Shown here piece after piece: positions 23,480 through 32,625 of a stretch of DNA of 64,000 nucleotides. A program made the translations under genes and the position numbers. Positions within the stretch are counted from its first letter, which is position 1, and each line of letters opens with the position of its first letter. Below the pieces are notes generated by a model, which had not been told where the DNA came from, did no database searches, and was given only the letters and a program-made list of their open reading frames with translations. Source of the DNA: a bacterium (GTDB lineage Bacteria; Planctomycetota; UBA1135; UBA2386); the NCBI GenBank assembly GCA_024743115.1, contig JANSXC010000020.1, positions 60,310 through 124,309 on the forward strand, given 5' to 3'.

Positions 23480-25069
23480 ATGACCACTTCCTCTTGCCGT
23501 GTTCGCGTCGCTGCGACCACCTTGCTCGCGTTTTCGAGTGTCGCCATGGCGCAGACACCGATGGAGGTTGCCGTTCACGTGATGAACCGCATCGGCTACG
23601 GCCCGACGCCGTTCGAAGTGGCGCCGTTGCTGGCCGGTCCTGCAGCCGTCGACAGCTACATCCAGGCGCAGCTGAACCCCGGACCCGTCACCAACTTCGT
23701 GGCGGTCGAACTGCTCACGCAGGTCTCCTACCCGGCCCTGGAGGGCAGCTACTTCCCGATCGCCGAACTCCAGCTCGACACGCTGATCCGGGCGGCCTAC
23801 TCGGAGTGGCAGCTGCAGGAGGTCATGACCCGCTTCTGGAACGAGCACTTCAACCGCAGCCATCAAAAGAACCAGTTCGTGTTCAACGTGGTCGGCGGCA
23901 TCCAGAACGGCGCGGACTACTCGGCCTGGCACCTCTGGCAGGAAGACGAGTTCTACCGCGACCACGCGCTGGGCTTCTTCGACGACCTGCTGACGGCGAC
24001 CGCCCGCAGCGTCTCGATGCAGTTCTACCTCGACAACCACCTCAACAGGGCCGGTGCGATCAACGAGAACTGGGCGCGTGAGCTCATGGAGCTCTACACG
24101 ATGGGGGAGGTCAATCGCTCGCTGCCGGCGCCCAGCAACCGCAACTACACGCAGGCGGACGTCGTCGGCGTGGCGCGCTGCTTCACCGGGTGGACGGTCC
24201 AGGTCGGAGCTGGGCCGACGTTCGCGCCGTCGTATGGCCTGCCGGCGGAACACGACTCCTTGCTCAAGGACCTGTTCGTCGGGTTGGCGCATCCTCTGCA
24301 GGTGTTGGCCGGCGGGACGGCGCAGTTCGATGGGGATCGGGTGATCGCCCATCTGGCGCAAGCGAATGCCACCAAGGACTTCATGTGCCGCAAGCTGATG
24401 ACGCTGTTCCTCGGCGACAACGCCGGTGATCAGTTTCCGAACCTGTTGCGTGCAGCCGTGCTGCGTTGGGGGCCGCGCGGTGACATCACGGCGGTCGTGA
24501 ATGAGATCCTGACCTCGAGCGAGTTCGTCAACGCGGCGACGGCCTGGCAGAAGACGAAGAGTCCGCTGCACTTCAATACCTCGCTGATTCGGGCGCTGTA
24601 CGCGGTCCCGGACGTCAACTTCGGGGCGACTCTCGATCGTGGGCGCCTGTTCGTTCACGGCTTCTCGACGTTCGGGATGGGGCAGGTCCCCTTTCTGTTT
24701 CCCTCGCCCGACGGCTACCCGCTCGCGAGCGCCCGGCAGATCGGCGTCAGCGGCTTTCTCGATCGCATCAACTCAGCCCAGCGTGTCCATCCCGAACCGA
24801 ACGATGTGTTCTTCGGCGGCCAAGTGGTGGACGTCGTGTTCTCGCCGCACATCTGGGCCATCAACGACCTCACGTTGGCGCAGTTGGCCAACACCGGCGA
24901 CATCGCCGACTACCTGCTGATGCGTCATCTCGGTGACAAGCCGATTCCCGTCGGTGACCGCAGTGCCGTGATCGCCAAGCTGACTCCGCTCGGGTCGCCG
25001 ACGTTTGCGGACGACGTGCGCGAAGCGTGCGAGTTCATCGCCTCCCTGACGGCCTTCAAGGTCCACTGA
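23480..25069 (+). CDS. DUF1800 family exported protein
   Basis: The 529-residue protein starts at ATG 23480, which has a clear ribosome-binding site (AGAGGGAACC before the ATG) and a signal peptide (LLAFSSVAMAQ). DUF1800 hallmarks are VMNRIGYGPTPFEV near the start, WNEHFN, NWARELMELYTMG, YTQADVVGVARCFTGW and CRKLMTLFLGD. The family is common in planctomycetes and related bacteria and is almost always next to a DUF1501 gene, as here (17 bases apart). The biochemical role of the family is not established to my knowledge. The two proteins probably act together in the envelope. Divergent transcription from the EEP gene suggests a shared promoter region. Confidence 0.93.
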   Translation: MTTSSCRVRVAATTLLAFSSVAMAQTPMEVAVHVMNRIGYGPTPFEVAPLLAGPAAVDSYIQAQLNPGPVTNFVAVELLTQVSYPALEGSYFPIAELQLDTLIRAAYSEWQLQEVMTRFWNEHFNRSHQKNQFVFNVVGGIQNGADYSAWHLWQEDEFYRDHALGFFDDLLTATARSVSMQFYLDNHLNRAGAINENWARELMELYTMGEVNRSLPAPSNRNYTQADVVGVARCFTGWTVQVGAGPTFAPSYGLPAEHDSLLKDLFVGLAHPLQVLAGGTAQFDGDRVIAHLAQANATKDFMCRKLMTLFLGDNAGDQFPNLLRAAVLRWGPRGDITAVVNEILTSSEFVNAATAWQKTKSPLHFNTSLIRALYAVPDVNFGATLDRGRLFVHGFSTFGMGQVPFLFPSPDGYPLASARQIGVSGFLDRINSAQRVHPEPNDVFFGGQVVDVVFSPHIWAINDLTLAQLANTGDIADYLLMRHLGDKPIPVGDRSAVIAKLTPLGSPTFADDVREACEFIASLTAFKVH

Positions 25070-25086
25070 GATAGCGAGCCTGACCC

Positions 25087-26448
25087 ATGACCAATCTGGA
25101 TCGTCGTGACCTGATGCGCCTGGCCCTCGGCGGCCTCGCTTCTGGTTCTCTGCTCTCCGCTGCTTCGCCGCTGCGCGCCATGGCCGCAGCCTCGGCGTTG
25201 GCGCCGCCGGTCGCCAGTCCCGAGAAGGTGCTGGTCATCTTCATGCGCGGCGGCACCGACGGTGTGCTCGCGCTCGTGCCGCACGGGGACACCACGTATG
25301 ACGCGATGCGTGACCTCGGTGCGAACCCGCCCTACCTGAGCGACAATCGCGTGATCGGGCTGACTGCTTTTGCGGGACTGAACGACCGCATGGCCTGGTT
25401 GGCCAACGGCGCGGGCTCGCCTTGGTCTGCGGGCCAGTTGGCGCTGGTGCACCAGGTCGGCAACGCGACCGGGCAGCGGTCCCACTTCACCGAACAGGCG
25501 CGGTTCGAGACGGCCGAGTTGCTCGATGCTGCCGCGTTGCCCGAGGCCGGCTTCTTGGCGCGATTGTCGTCGATGATCGGATTGCCGGGGACGACGGCCG
25601 TCGGCACTGCGAGTGTGTCGACCGCCATGCAACGCATGTTCCAATCGTCGACGAACCCGCAGCTGCATCTGCGCAACGTTCCGGCGTTCCAGACCGGGAC
25701 GTTCGACCCGGCGCTGATCGCCCACCTGAGCGGCACACCGGCCGGGGCGCAGGAGGCCGTCGTCGATGCGATTGGTGACCTGATGGTCGCGGCGCAGGCC
25801 GAGATCGCAACGCCGGCGGTTGTCCACAACGGGGCGTTGTTTCCGCAGAGCCTCACCGAATGGAACAGCATCAACTGGAACGGCCCTTTCCAGAACCCGG
25901 CACGGTACTTCAAGTTCTTCGAGGAGCTCGAGGGCGCGATGCACCTGCTGGCTGAGACCGACTGCCGCGTCGCGGGCGTCGAGCTGGGGGCGTTCGATAC
26001 CCACGCCAACGCGTTCCCGCTGCTCGACGAACTGCTCGAGGTGATCGCGTTCGCGATGCGGTCGGCATGGGACCTCGCCCAGTCGTCGAGCCTGCCGCTG
26101 ACCACGGCCACGTTCAGTGAGTTCGGGCGTGCCGCGCAGGCCAACCTCAACGGCGGCACCGATCACGGTCTCGGTGGGGTGGCATTCTTGCAGGGGCCGC
26201 GCGTCAAGGGTGGCGTAGTCAACTGTGATGCATCGTCGTGGACGGACCTGGGGGTGCAAGCGGGGCTGGCGCAGAACGCAGTGGACTGGAACGCGGTCCC
26301 GGTTCGGACGCACTTCCTCGCCATTCAGCAGGAGATGATCGACAAGCTCTACGGCGTGACGAGCTTCGCGCGGCAGAGCATCGTGCTGCCGGGATTGCCC
26401 GCGATCGCCGGTACGCCGGCTGCGCAGCAGATCGGTTTCCTGACCTGA
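25087..26448 (+). CDS. DUF1501 family protein with Tat-type signal
   Basis: The 453-residue protein begins with RRDLMRLALGG and a hydrophobic Ala/Leu region, a probable twin-arginine export signal. DUF1501 hallmarks are VLVIFMRGGTDGV after the signal, and SEFGRAAQANLNGGTDHGLG and GPRVKGG near the C-terminus; the fold is related to the alkaline-phosphatase/sulfatase superfamily. The upstream DUF1800 protein appears to have an ordinary signal peptide, so the two could reach the periplasm by different routes (folded via Tat, unfolded via Sec). No enzymatic activity is established for the family to my knowledge. It converges on the small lipoprotein gene at 26497. Confidence 0.93.
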   Translation: MTNLDRRDLMRLALGGLASGSLLSAASPLRAMAAASALAPPVASPEKVLVIFMRGGTDGVLALVPHGDTTYDAMRDLGANPPYLSDNRVIGLTAFAGLNDRMAWLANGAGSPWSAGQLALVHQVGNATGQRSHFTEQARFETAELLDAAALPEAGFLARLSSMIGLPGTTAVGTASVSTAMQRMFQSSTNPQLHLRNVPAFQTGTFDPALIAHLSGTPAGAQEAVVDAIGDLMVAAQAEIATPAVVHNGALFPQSLTEWNSINWNGPFQNPARYFKFFEELEGAMHLLAETDCRVAGVELGAFDTHANAFPLLDELLEVIAFAMRSAWDLAQSSSLPLTTATFSEFGRAAQANLNGGTDHGLGGVAFLQGPRVKGGVVNCDASSWTDLGVQAGLAQNAVDWNAVPVRTHFLAIQQEMIDKLYGVTSFARQSIVLPGLPAIAGTPAAQQIGFLT

Positions 26449-26496
26449 TCGCGGCCGAGGTCGTTTGCCGGGGCTTGCGAGTCCCGCATCACCCGG

Positions 26497-26985
26497 TCAG
26501 CGCAGTCGCACTCGCTGCTGACCGAACACGAAGAATGCCGGTCGCCGCGAGTCGATTCCGAGCGAATGGTGGCCACTGACCCGGTAGGTGCCGTCGGCCG
26601 CGGGTGGGCCGGTGAAGATCAGAGTCTTCTGCCCCTTGTGCCGGATCTGGTCTGCTGCGCTGTCGAGAAACATGATCGCCGTCCCGAGCAGGCCGTGGCC
26701 GAGCTTCTGGAAGTCGTCGGTGACGCAGGTGGCTTCGATCATCATCTCGTAGTCGCAGCCCTTCGGGTCGCGGAAGAGTCCGTAGTGCTGTTCTCTGATC
26801 CAGGTCACGCTGGTCAGGTGGATGGTCAGGCCGTCGAGCTGCAGCGTCGCTGGTGACGGGGTCAGTGACGTGTCGTATCGCGATGGGGTCCATTTCGCGA
26901 CCGACGGCAGTTTGCCACTGCCGCCGATCGTGCACCCGGCCAGTGCGACCGAGCAAGCGATGGGGAGCCAACTCGCGAAGTTCAT
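26497..26985 (-). CDS. Small lipoprotein, unknown function
   Basis: This 162-residue protein has a short signal and the lipobox VALAGC, with lipidated Cys at residue 18, followed by a Gly/Ser linker. The rest is beta-rich (LQLDGLTIHLTSVTWIREQH, KTLIFTGPPAADGTYRVSGHH) and about the size of a single immunoglobulin-like or LolA-like domain, but I recognise no family. It is transcribed towards the DUF1501 gene, with 48 bases between the stops, and away from the thioredoxin-fold gene at 27197. Confidence 0.75.
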   Translation of the reverse strand: MNFASWLPIACSVALAGCTIGGSGKLPSVAKWTPSRYDTSLTPSPATLQLDGLTIHLTSVTWIREQHYGLFRDPKGCDYEMMIEATCVTDDFQKLGHGLLGTAIMFLDSAADQIRHKGQKTLIFTGPPAADGTYRVSGHHSLGIDSRRPAFFVFGQQRVRLR

Positions 26986-27196
26986 CGACTCAGCGTTTCA
27001 CCCGTGTGTTGCCATGGCAAGGGGCTGGCTGCCGGTCAGGCGAAAGGCACAACACCGGGCCTCGGGTCAGGCACGATGCGTCCAGCGCTCACGGGGAATG
27101 GGTACGCGACTTGCTCTACGGATCGAACCGCAAGGGAGTGTCCTCCTCACGGCACACTCCCGGCAACTGCTCGGGCATTCGACCCCAACTGATCCG

Positions 27197-28411
27197 ATGG
27201 CTTCCGGCAATTCCTACCGACACCGATTCGTTCCGCTCGCACTCCTGTTCTGTGGTGTGCTTCTCAGTGCGCCGTCGCGCGCCGTCGCGCAGGCGCCCGT
27301 GCCGAGTCCGGCGCCAGCGCCTGCCGCGGTGTCGTTGCCGCTCGTCGTGGGGCGTCCGGCTCCGGAGCTCGGTCTCGACAAGTGGCATGCGGCGAAGAAG
27401 AAGCCGAGCCGGGTGATCGGCAAGATCCTCGATTCGAACGGGGCGCGTGATCTCAAAGGGCTCGAAGAGCTCGACTCACTGCTCGGCGGCAAGTCGGCGC
27501 GCACGCTCGCCGACCATCACGGCAAGGTGGTCCTCGTCCACGTGATCGATTGGGGGGATCCCGAATCGGGTATCGACGTGCTGCGCGCGGTGCGCGAACT
27601 GATCACGGCCAACGCGGACCGTGGCGTGCAGGCCATCGGGATCATGGAGCCCGGCGAGCGTTCGGCGCAACGCGCGGTCGACTCGAACGTCGACTGGCCC
27701 GTGGCGCTGGGTTCGCTGCGCGGCGGTCAGTGTCAATATGTCCCGACCGACGAGCCCGCGGGCCGCATCGTCTGCCTCATCGGCCGGAGTGGTGAACTGG
27801 TCTGGCGCGGCAATCCGATCACCGGCCGTCGCGCTTTCCTGGCGGCGGCGAAGTCGGCGATCGAACGCCTCGGCGCGGCGCGGCTCACGCGTGAGTTCGC
27901 GGACGGCATCGAGCCCGCGTTGGTCGACTACTACGCCGGCAGGCTCGCGAAAGCGGCGTCCGTTGCGCGCGGCAAGCGGTCCGCGGCGGAGCGAGCCGGG
28001 GACGGGCGTGGCCGGATGGATGCCCATTACCTGCTCGACAAGATCCGCGAGACCGAGCTCACGTGGTTGCGCGCCATGCGCGAGGCCTCGAAGCGTCGCC
28101 GGGAGTTCGGCGCCTTCCTCGCGCACGTCGACGCGATCGTGACCGCGTTCCCGCGCACTTCCGGCAAAGCCGCTCGTGAACAGGAGAAGCAGTTGGCCAA
28201 GGAGGGCAAGAATCTGCAGCGGCTCAAAGACGAGCGGCAGTGGCGCGCGCTGCAGCCGAAGCGGCCGGTGCTGTTCCCCTTGCACAAGAACCGTCCGAAC
28301 GACCGCTTTGCCAAGGCCATCGACAAGTACCTCGGTCGCACGCGGCATGCCGACGACGCCGTGCAGCGCGCGCGAGACCTGCGAGATCGGTATCGAGCTG
28401 CGTCGCGGTGA
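27197..28411 (+). CDS. Exported thioredoxin-fold protein lacking the CxxC motif
   Basis: From ATG 27197 the product has 404 residues: a signal peptide (FCGVLLSAPSRAVAQ), a Pro/Ala-rich linker, then an AhpC/TSA-TlpA-like domain (VVGRPAPELGLDKW; HHGKVVLVHVIDWGDPESG; VQAIGIMEPGE; IVCLIGRSGELVWRGNP). In TlpA-like oxidoreductases the redox CxxC follows the strand that reads VVLVHVIDW here; the place is occupied by GDP, so the protein cannot do thiol exchange in the usual way. A basic, helical C-terminal region (about 250-404) follows. The frame runs upstream to 26822 without coding character. It is convergent with the frameshifted PQQ gene. Confidence 0.82.
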   Translation: MASGNSYRHRFVPLALLFCGVLLSAPSRAVAQAPVPSPAPAPAAVSLPLVVGRPAPELGLDKWHAAKKKPSRVIGKILDSNGARDLKGLEELDSLLGGKSARTLADHHGKVVLVHVIDWGDPESGIDVLRAVRELITANADRGVQAIGIMEPGERSAQRAVDSNVDWPVALGSLRGGQCQYVPTDEPAGRIVCLIGRSGELVWRGNPITGRRAFLAAAKSAIERLGAARLTREFADGIEPALVDYYAGRLAKAASVARGKRSAAERAGDGRGRMDAHYLLDKIRETELTWLRAMREASKRRREFGAFLAHVDAIVTAFPRTSGKAAREQEKQLAKEGKNLQRLKDERQWRALQPKRPVLFPLHKNRPNDRFAKAIDKYLGRTRHADDAVQRARDLRDRYRAASR

Positions 28412-28417
28412 CGGTCG

Positions 28418-29936
28418 TCAGCGACCGCGCAGGTCGTAGCACAGCAATCGTCGAGGTTCGTCGCCGATCTTCTCCCGTCGGTTCTGGCAGGCGTAGAGCA
28501 GGCCGTGACTGAGCACGAGCGGGGTCCAGGTCTCCCCGGCGCGGAACAGCGACACCCGGTCGAGCACCTCGGCGCCGGTGGGCGTGCAGCGTAGCCGTAG
28601 CAAGTGACCGTTGTCGGTCAGACACAGGAAGCGATTGCCCCCGATGTGGAGCAGTGAGCCCGTTCCGAGTCCACACGACAGGGTACGCTGCTTGCCACGG
28701 ATCTCGACCTGGTCATCCCAGTCGATCTCCGTACGTGACCGCTCCTTGCCCGTGGCTGGATCGAGACAGACGATCGCGCCGCTGCGATCGCGCACTCCAT
28801 CGACGAGATACAGATTGCCGTCGTGGATGATCGGCGCCGAGAACTCGATACCGAGCCGGCGTGCCTGCCAGCTGCGGGTGGCGGCGCCATGCTCGGCAAT
28901 CGCCACCCCGACGGTGCCGGTGCTGTAACTCGACGTCAGGACCACGGTCGAGTCGACGGCGACCGGGCCGACACCGTTGACCGACTCATAGCGGCGGCTG
29001 CGAAACGGGAAGGTCGCGACGGTCTGCCGCGCCACGGGATCGATCACCATCAGTCCGCCGACCGGTGGCCGCGATTTGCCCCCCCGCGAGGACGAGCACG
29101 CGTTCCTCGCCGTGGAGCGTTGCGAGTACGGGCGAAGCGCAACTCATGCCCCAGCGCGTGCCGGTGCCCCAGAGCAACCGACCCGTGCTCTTGTCGAACG
29201 CAGCGACAGTCGGCCCTTTGGGCACACCGAGGTTGATGATCAGCTGGTTGCGCCACATCAGCGGACTCGCGGTCACGCCGAAGAACTGTTGTTCGAGACC
29301 GAACTCGGTCTTGAGGTCGCGCTTCCAGACGACCCGGCCCGTCGCCAGTTCGAGGCAGTGGAGCCAGCCCTCGACGCCGTGCACCCAGACTCGTTCGCCA
29401 TCGACGATGGGCGTGCTGCATGGGCCGTTGGCGTCGAAGTACTCGGCGCGGTAGTCGGTTGGATAGCGGAACTGCCAGAAACGTTTGCCCGTCGTCGCCT
29501 CGAGGCACTCGATCAGGATCTCCTTGCCGACGCGATGCGGGTAGACCAGCCGATCGCCGAAGACGACCGGTGACGCGAAACCGCTGCCACGCTGCATGGT
29601 CCACAGCGGCGGAAGCCGCCCCTCGGGCCACTTCGTCAGGAGCCCGGTCTCGCGACTTCGGCCGTCGCGACGAGGTCCCAGGAAACCGGGCCAGTTCTCG
29701 ACCTGCGCACCGGCCGGCAGCGGCCGGGCGGCGCCGAACGTACGCAGTTCGTCGAAATCGCGCGCCGTTGGCGCGGCCACCGGCGATAGCTCGTTTACCG
29801 CGGGCGGCGCCGGATCGACGATCGGTTCCTGGGCTCCGACGGCCGGCGCGCCGGCGACCCAGGAGGAGAGGGCTCCGAGCACGGCGAACGATCGCATTCC
29901 GGGAAGGCTGGTGGTCAGGTCCAATGGGTTGTTCAC
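28418..29936 (-). CDS. Exported PQQ-like beta-propeller protein split by a frameshift
   Basis: Two overlapping frames, 29936-28986 and 29050-28418, together encode one exported PQQ-type propeller of about 505 residues: signal peptide (LGALSSWVAGAPAVGAQ), a WPGFLGPRRDGRS opening, and blades such as LEATTGKRFWQFRYP, LELATGRVVWKRDL, DKSTGRLLWGTG and LDPATGKERSRTE. The break is at a run of seven C on the + strand (G on the coding strand) near 29079-29085. With six, the text reads LVLAGGKSRPPVGGLMVIDP and joins both parts without loss. The frameshift may be a sequencing indel, a real mutation or a phase-variable tract. A hairpin in the leader covers the ribosome-binding site. Confidence 0.85.
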
Positions 29937-29947
29937 ATGAAGTGGAC

Positions 29948-29990
29948 CTCTCCGAGATCATCGGGTTGCCAACGATCTGACTACGGAGAG
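29948..29990 (-). promoter_or_regulatory. Leader hairpin masking the ribosome-binding site of the PQQ gene
   Basis: Just upstream of the start at 29936, CTCTCCG (29948-29954) and AGATC (29955-29959) pair with CGGAGAG (29984-29990) and GATCT (29974-29978): twelve base pairs with a five-base asymmetric loop and a 14-base apical loop. In the mRNA (minus strand) the GGAGAGG that would serve as ribosome-binding site about ten bases from the ATG is one arm of the stem. Translation may therefore depend on opening of the hairpin. Confidence 0.4.
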
Positions 29991-30050
29991 ACCCGAGTCG
30001 ACCTGCATGCTAGCGCGGAGAGGATCCCGAAGGCTCGCCGGCTGCTCGTA

Positions 30051-30068
30051 GAGCCACGAGGGTGGCTC
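30051..30068. promoter_or_regulatory. Perfect 7-bp hairpin in the divergent intergenic region
   Basis: GAGCCAC (30051-30057), loop GAGG, GTGGCTC (30062-30068). It lies between the divergent PQQ gene (29936) and the beta-helix gene (30139), about 70 bases before the latter. No T-run follows on either strand. It could be an operator or an mRNA leader structure. Confidence 0.35.
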
Positions 30069-30138
30069 GTTGGGACTACCTTCCCATCGAACGACCTGCC
30101 GGATCCGGCGTAACAACACGGGCGTTAGACTTGCAGGG

Positions 30139-31272
30139 ATGAAGGACCCCCGACTCATTCTACCCGCTCTCCTGCTCGTTCTCTGCACCGCCTCGGCGCA
30201 GACCTACGTCGTCGACGTCACCAATGGCCCCGGCACGAACTTTACCTCGATCGCGACGGCGGTTGCCGCTGTGCCCGACGGCGCGACGTTGCTCGTTCGC
30301 CCCGGTACGTACGACGCGTTCGAGATCGTCGCGAAGAGCCTGACCGTGATTGGCGGCAACGGGGTGCTCGTCGAAAGCCAGGCCGCGCAGTCCATTCGGA
30401 TCGCCGATCTCGCCGCCCATCAGTCCGTCGCGCTGCGGCGCATGTCGTGGACGCGGATGCTCTATCCGGGACGGCTCGATTGCGAAGACTGCGCGGGCAC
30501 GGTGCTGCTCGACGCGTGTATCGTCGACAGCACGGTCGCCTACTTCGCCGGTGCGCTGTCGGTGCAGTCGTGTGATCGCGTGTTCGTACGCCAGTGCCGC
30601 ATCAGGCCCGGCAACATCTCGTATCCGACGGTCACCGCGGTGCAGAGCAACGTGGCGCTCGTGGACTGCCGGCTGGGCAACCCGATCCATGTCGTTGACC
30701 AGACCGGCGGTCGCGTGCATGTCACGGACTGCCTGTTGACACACAACGGCTTTGGCGCGAACGGCATGATCGAGATGGATGGCGGCGAGCTCGTGATTGC
30801 CGGCGATACGACCATCAACGCGACGACGTTTCCGTCGGTCAATCCGTTCCCGGCCGTGCACGGTAGCGGCACGGTGACGGTCGACCCGAGCACGACCCTC
30901 GTGTCGATCTCCAGCACGCCCTACACTGCGGGCATCACCCTGGTCAACCGCGTCGTGCCCCGGCTCGATGCCGCGACACAGACCCGCGGCGGCACGGCAA
31001 CCTCGACGCTGACCGTGCCAGGCGGCAGTACCGGGTTCCTAAGCGTTGGCTTCGCGGCGACGCCGTACTTCGTCAGCGCGACGCCGGACCCAATCTGGCT
31101 CGAGCCCGGTGCCGCGTTGCAGGTGACCGGCAGCGCGCCGAGCGTTACGGGCAGCTACGCGGTGCCGAACGCGGTCTGGGTGATCGGTGTCCAGGTCGCG
31201 TGGCAAGGCGCCGTGTTGGATGCGAGTGGCGCGATTGCGCTCAGCAATCCGAACGCGTACGTGCACTTCTGA
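30139..31272 (+). CDS. Secreted right-handed beta-helix (polysaccharide-lyase-like) protein
   Basis: The 377-residue protein has a signal peptide (PALLLVLCTASAQ) and then the typical start of periplasmic copper-binding/pectate-lyase-like beta-helix proteins: GPGTNFTSIATAVAAVPDGATLLVRPGTYD. Coil-like short beta runs continue (SLTVIGGNGVLVES, VALRRMSWTRM, LDACIVDSTVA), each repeat about 20-25 residues. Catalytic residues of lyases are not apparent. From about residue 280 to the end there is a beta-rich tail (ATSTLTVPGGSTGFLSVGFA ... IALSNPNAYVHF) that resembles the C-terminal domain found in other secreted proteins here. I chose ATG 30139 because it starts the signal peptide. Confidence 0.82.
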   Translation: MKDPRLILPALLLVLCTASAQTYVVDVTNGPGTNFTSIATAVAAVPDGATLLVRPGTYDAFEIVAKSLTVIGGNGVLVESQAAQSIRIADLAAHQSVALRRMSWTRMLYPGRLDCEDCAGTVLLDACIVDSTVAYFAGALSVQSCDRVFVRQCRIRPGNISYPTVTAVQSNVALVDCRLGNPIHVVDQTGGRVHVTDCLLTHNGFGANGMIEMDGGELVIAGDTTINATTFPSVNPFPAVHGSGTVTVDPSTTLVSISSTPYTAGITLVNRVVPRLDAATQTRGGTATSTLTVPGGSTGFLSVGFAATPYFVSATPDPIWLEPGAALQVTGSAPSVTGSYAVPNAVWVIGVQVAWQGAVLDASGAIALSNPNAYVHF

Positions 31273-31590
31273 AGGCTGGCTGCGGCTCGGCCGTCTGTCG
31301 GCCGCGTCATGGCAGCGGGGAATGGTCCTGCCGGTTGTTCGGTGTTCGCTGTCGGTTGCATGTCGGCCCTTCTTGGCGCCCTCGGAACGATTGCGTCGCG
31401 AGGCGCGGGTGGTCGTGCGGAACTCATCCGCGTGCGGTGATCCGAGGCTCGTTTCGGGAATCCGCCGCTGCAGCGGGCGCTCTGCGCGGTCGTGCGCCAC
31501 GAAGGATGCGGCGTGCGTGGTAGCGGCTTCGCCGAAGCCGCGTCCCTTTCAGGCTCTGGTGGCTGAAGCAATACACGGCCCGCAACCGCG
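31273..31590. other. Intergenic region between convergent genes
   Basis: About 318 bases between the stop of the beta-helix gene (+) and that of the FGE-like gene (-). At 31288-31304 there is CGGCCG-TCTGT-CGGCCG, a 6-bp hairpin that could help end transcription, although no T-run follows. I see no gene or tRNA. Confidence 0.6.
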
Positions 31591-32625
31591 CTACGGCCGC
31601 AATGCTCGCGCGAACCGAACCCCCGTCGCCGCATCGCGGAACGTCGGTTCGTACGGATGCCGGGCCGAGCTACGTGTGTCGACGACTTCGCACTCGTAGC
31701 TGCCGCCGCGGATGGCGTGGCGAAGGCCTGAGCCAGGGCGTAGGCCGTCGTCGGGCTCGATTGGCTCGACGTAGGCGGCGTAGTCCGCGCACCACTCGGC
31801 GATGTTGCCGTGCATGTCGTGGAGTCCGAACGCGTTCGGTCTACGTTGGCCGATCGGTTCGTGGAACGGCGGGCGGTCCTTGGTCGCGAGGTGGGCGTAG
31901 TGCTCGCGTTCTTCGAAGTCAAAGCTCCACGGGGTCGTCGTGTTTGCCCGACACGCGTACTCCCAGCGGGCCTCGGTGGGTAGCAGCAGGCCGTGTTGGC
32001 GCGCAAGTCGGTTGCAGTCCTCCCAGGAGACCGACTCAACCGGGTTGGTCGGGCCGATCAGCCACTTGCTCCAGATGATCAGGCCTTCGTTGAAGTGGCT
32101 GGGCCGGCGATCGGACTCACGGCCTTCGGCGAGTCGGGCCCACTGGCGCTGGGTGGTCTCGTAGCGACTCACGAAGAAGGGGCCTAGTTCGACGGTCTGC
32201 AGCGGCCACTCCTGCATCTTGCTCATCGGGTCGTAGCCGACGCGGTCCTTCGAGCGCTTCTGCGAACCCACCTGGGCCGTCCCTGCCGGCAGCAGCACGA
32301 AGACCAGCCCGTGGTCGGGCGACACCTCGATCGAGCCATCCGGGCGGTGGGTTGGAATCGGCAGCTCGGCAGGATCCGCGCTGCCGTCCCACGCGCTGCG
32401 GAGGTGATAGAACTCCCACAGCCCGGTCGACGGGTTCTCGCCGATCGGCACGAGGCCGCACATGTCCGTCGGCGTCCACTCGAGCGCGGCGTCGTTGCAC
32501 GATGGGCACCGATCGGGCGAAGCGGTCGAGCTGGCGTTGGCCGGTGGCTTCGGGTTCGCCGGGAGTCTAGCGTGCTCGCCCCATGCCCGACGCAACCTCC
32601 GCCTCCTCGAGCGCCGCGACGGCAC
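31591..32625 (-). CDS. Formylglycine-generating-enzyme (sulfatase-modifying factor) domain protein, probably 5' truncated
   Basis: The core (about residues 110-344) is an FGE/SUMF1-type domain: PAGTAQVGSQKRS, PVESVSWEDCNRLARQHGLL, LPTEARWEYACRA, FGLHDMHGNIAEWCADY, IRGGSYECEV and RSSARHPY. The aerobic FGE active-site Cys pair is not evident, so this is probably a ligand-binding or protein-modifying relative. The upstream part (TGLWEFYHLRSAWDG) resembles the linker before FGE domains in planctomycete kinase fusions; no kinase precedes it here. The longest frame begins at a GTG (32625) inside the divergent rarD gene; the first safe ATG is 32463. It is probably a remnant of a longer protein. Confidence 0.72.
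   Translation of the reverse strand: MPSRRSRRRRLRRAWGEHARLPANPKPPANASSTASPDRCPSCNDAALEWTPTDMCGLVPIGENPSTGLWEFYHLRSAWDGSADPAELPIPTHRPDGSIEVSPDHGLVFVLLPAGTAQVGSQKRSKDRVGYDPMSKMQEWPLQTVELGPFFVSRYETTQRQWARLAEGRESDRRPSHFNEGLIIWSKWLIGPTNPVESVSWEDCNRLARQHGLLLPTEARWEYACRANTTTPWSFDFEEREHYAHLATKDRPPFHEPIGQRRPNAFGLHDMHGNIAEWCADYAAYVEPIEPDDGLRPGSGLRHAIRGGSYECEVVDTRSSARHPYEPTFRDAATGVRFARALRP

Noticed and set aside
28986..29085. Programmed ribosomal frameshift in the PQQ gene
   Set aside because: No stimulatory structure or conserved stop-then-slip arrangement is visible; a simple indel in a homopolymer explains it better.
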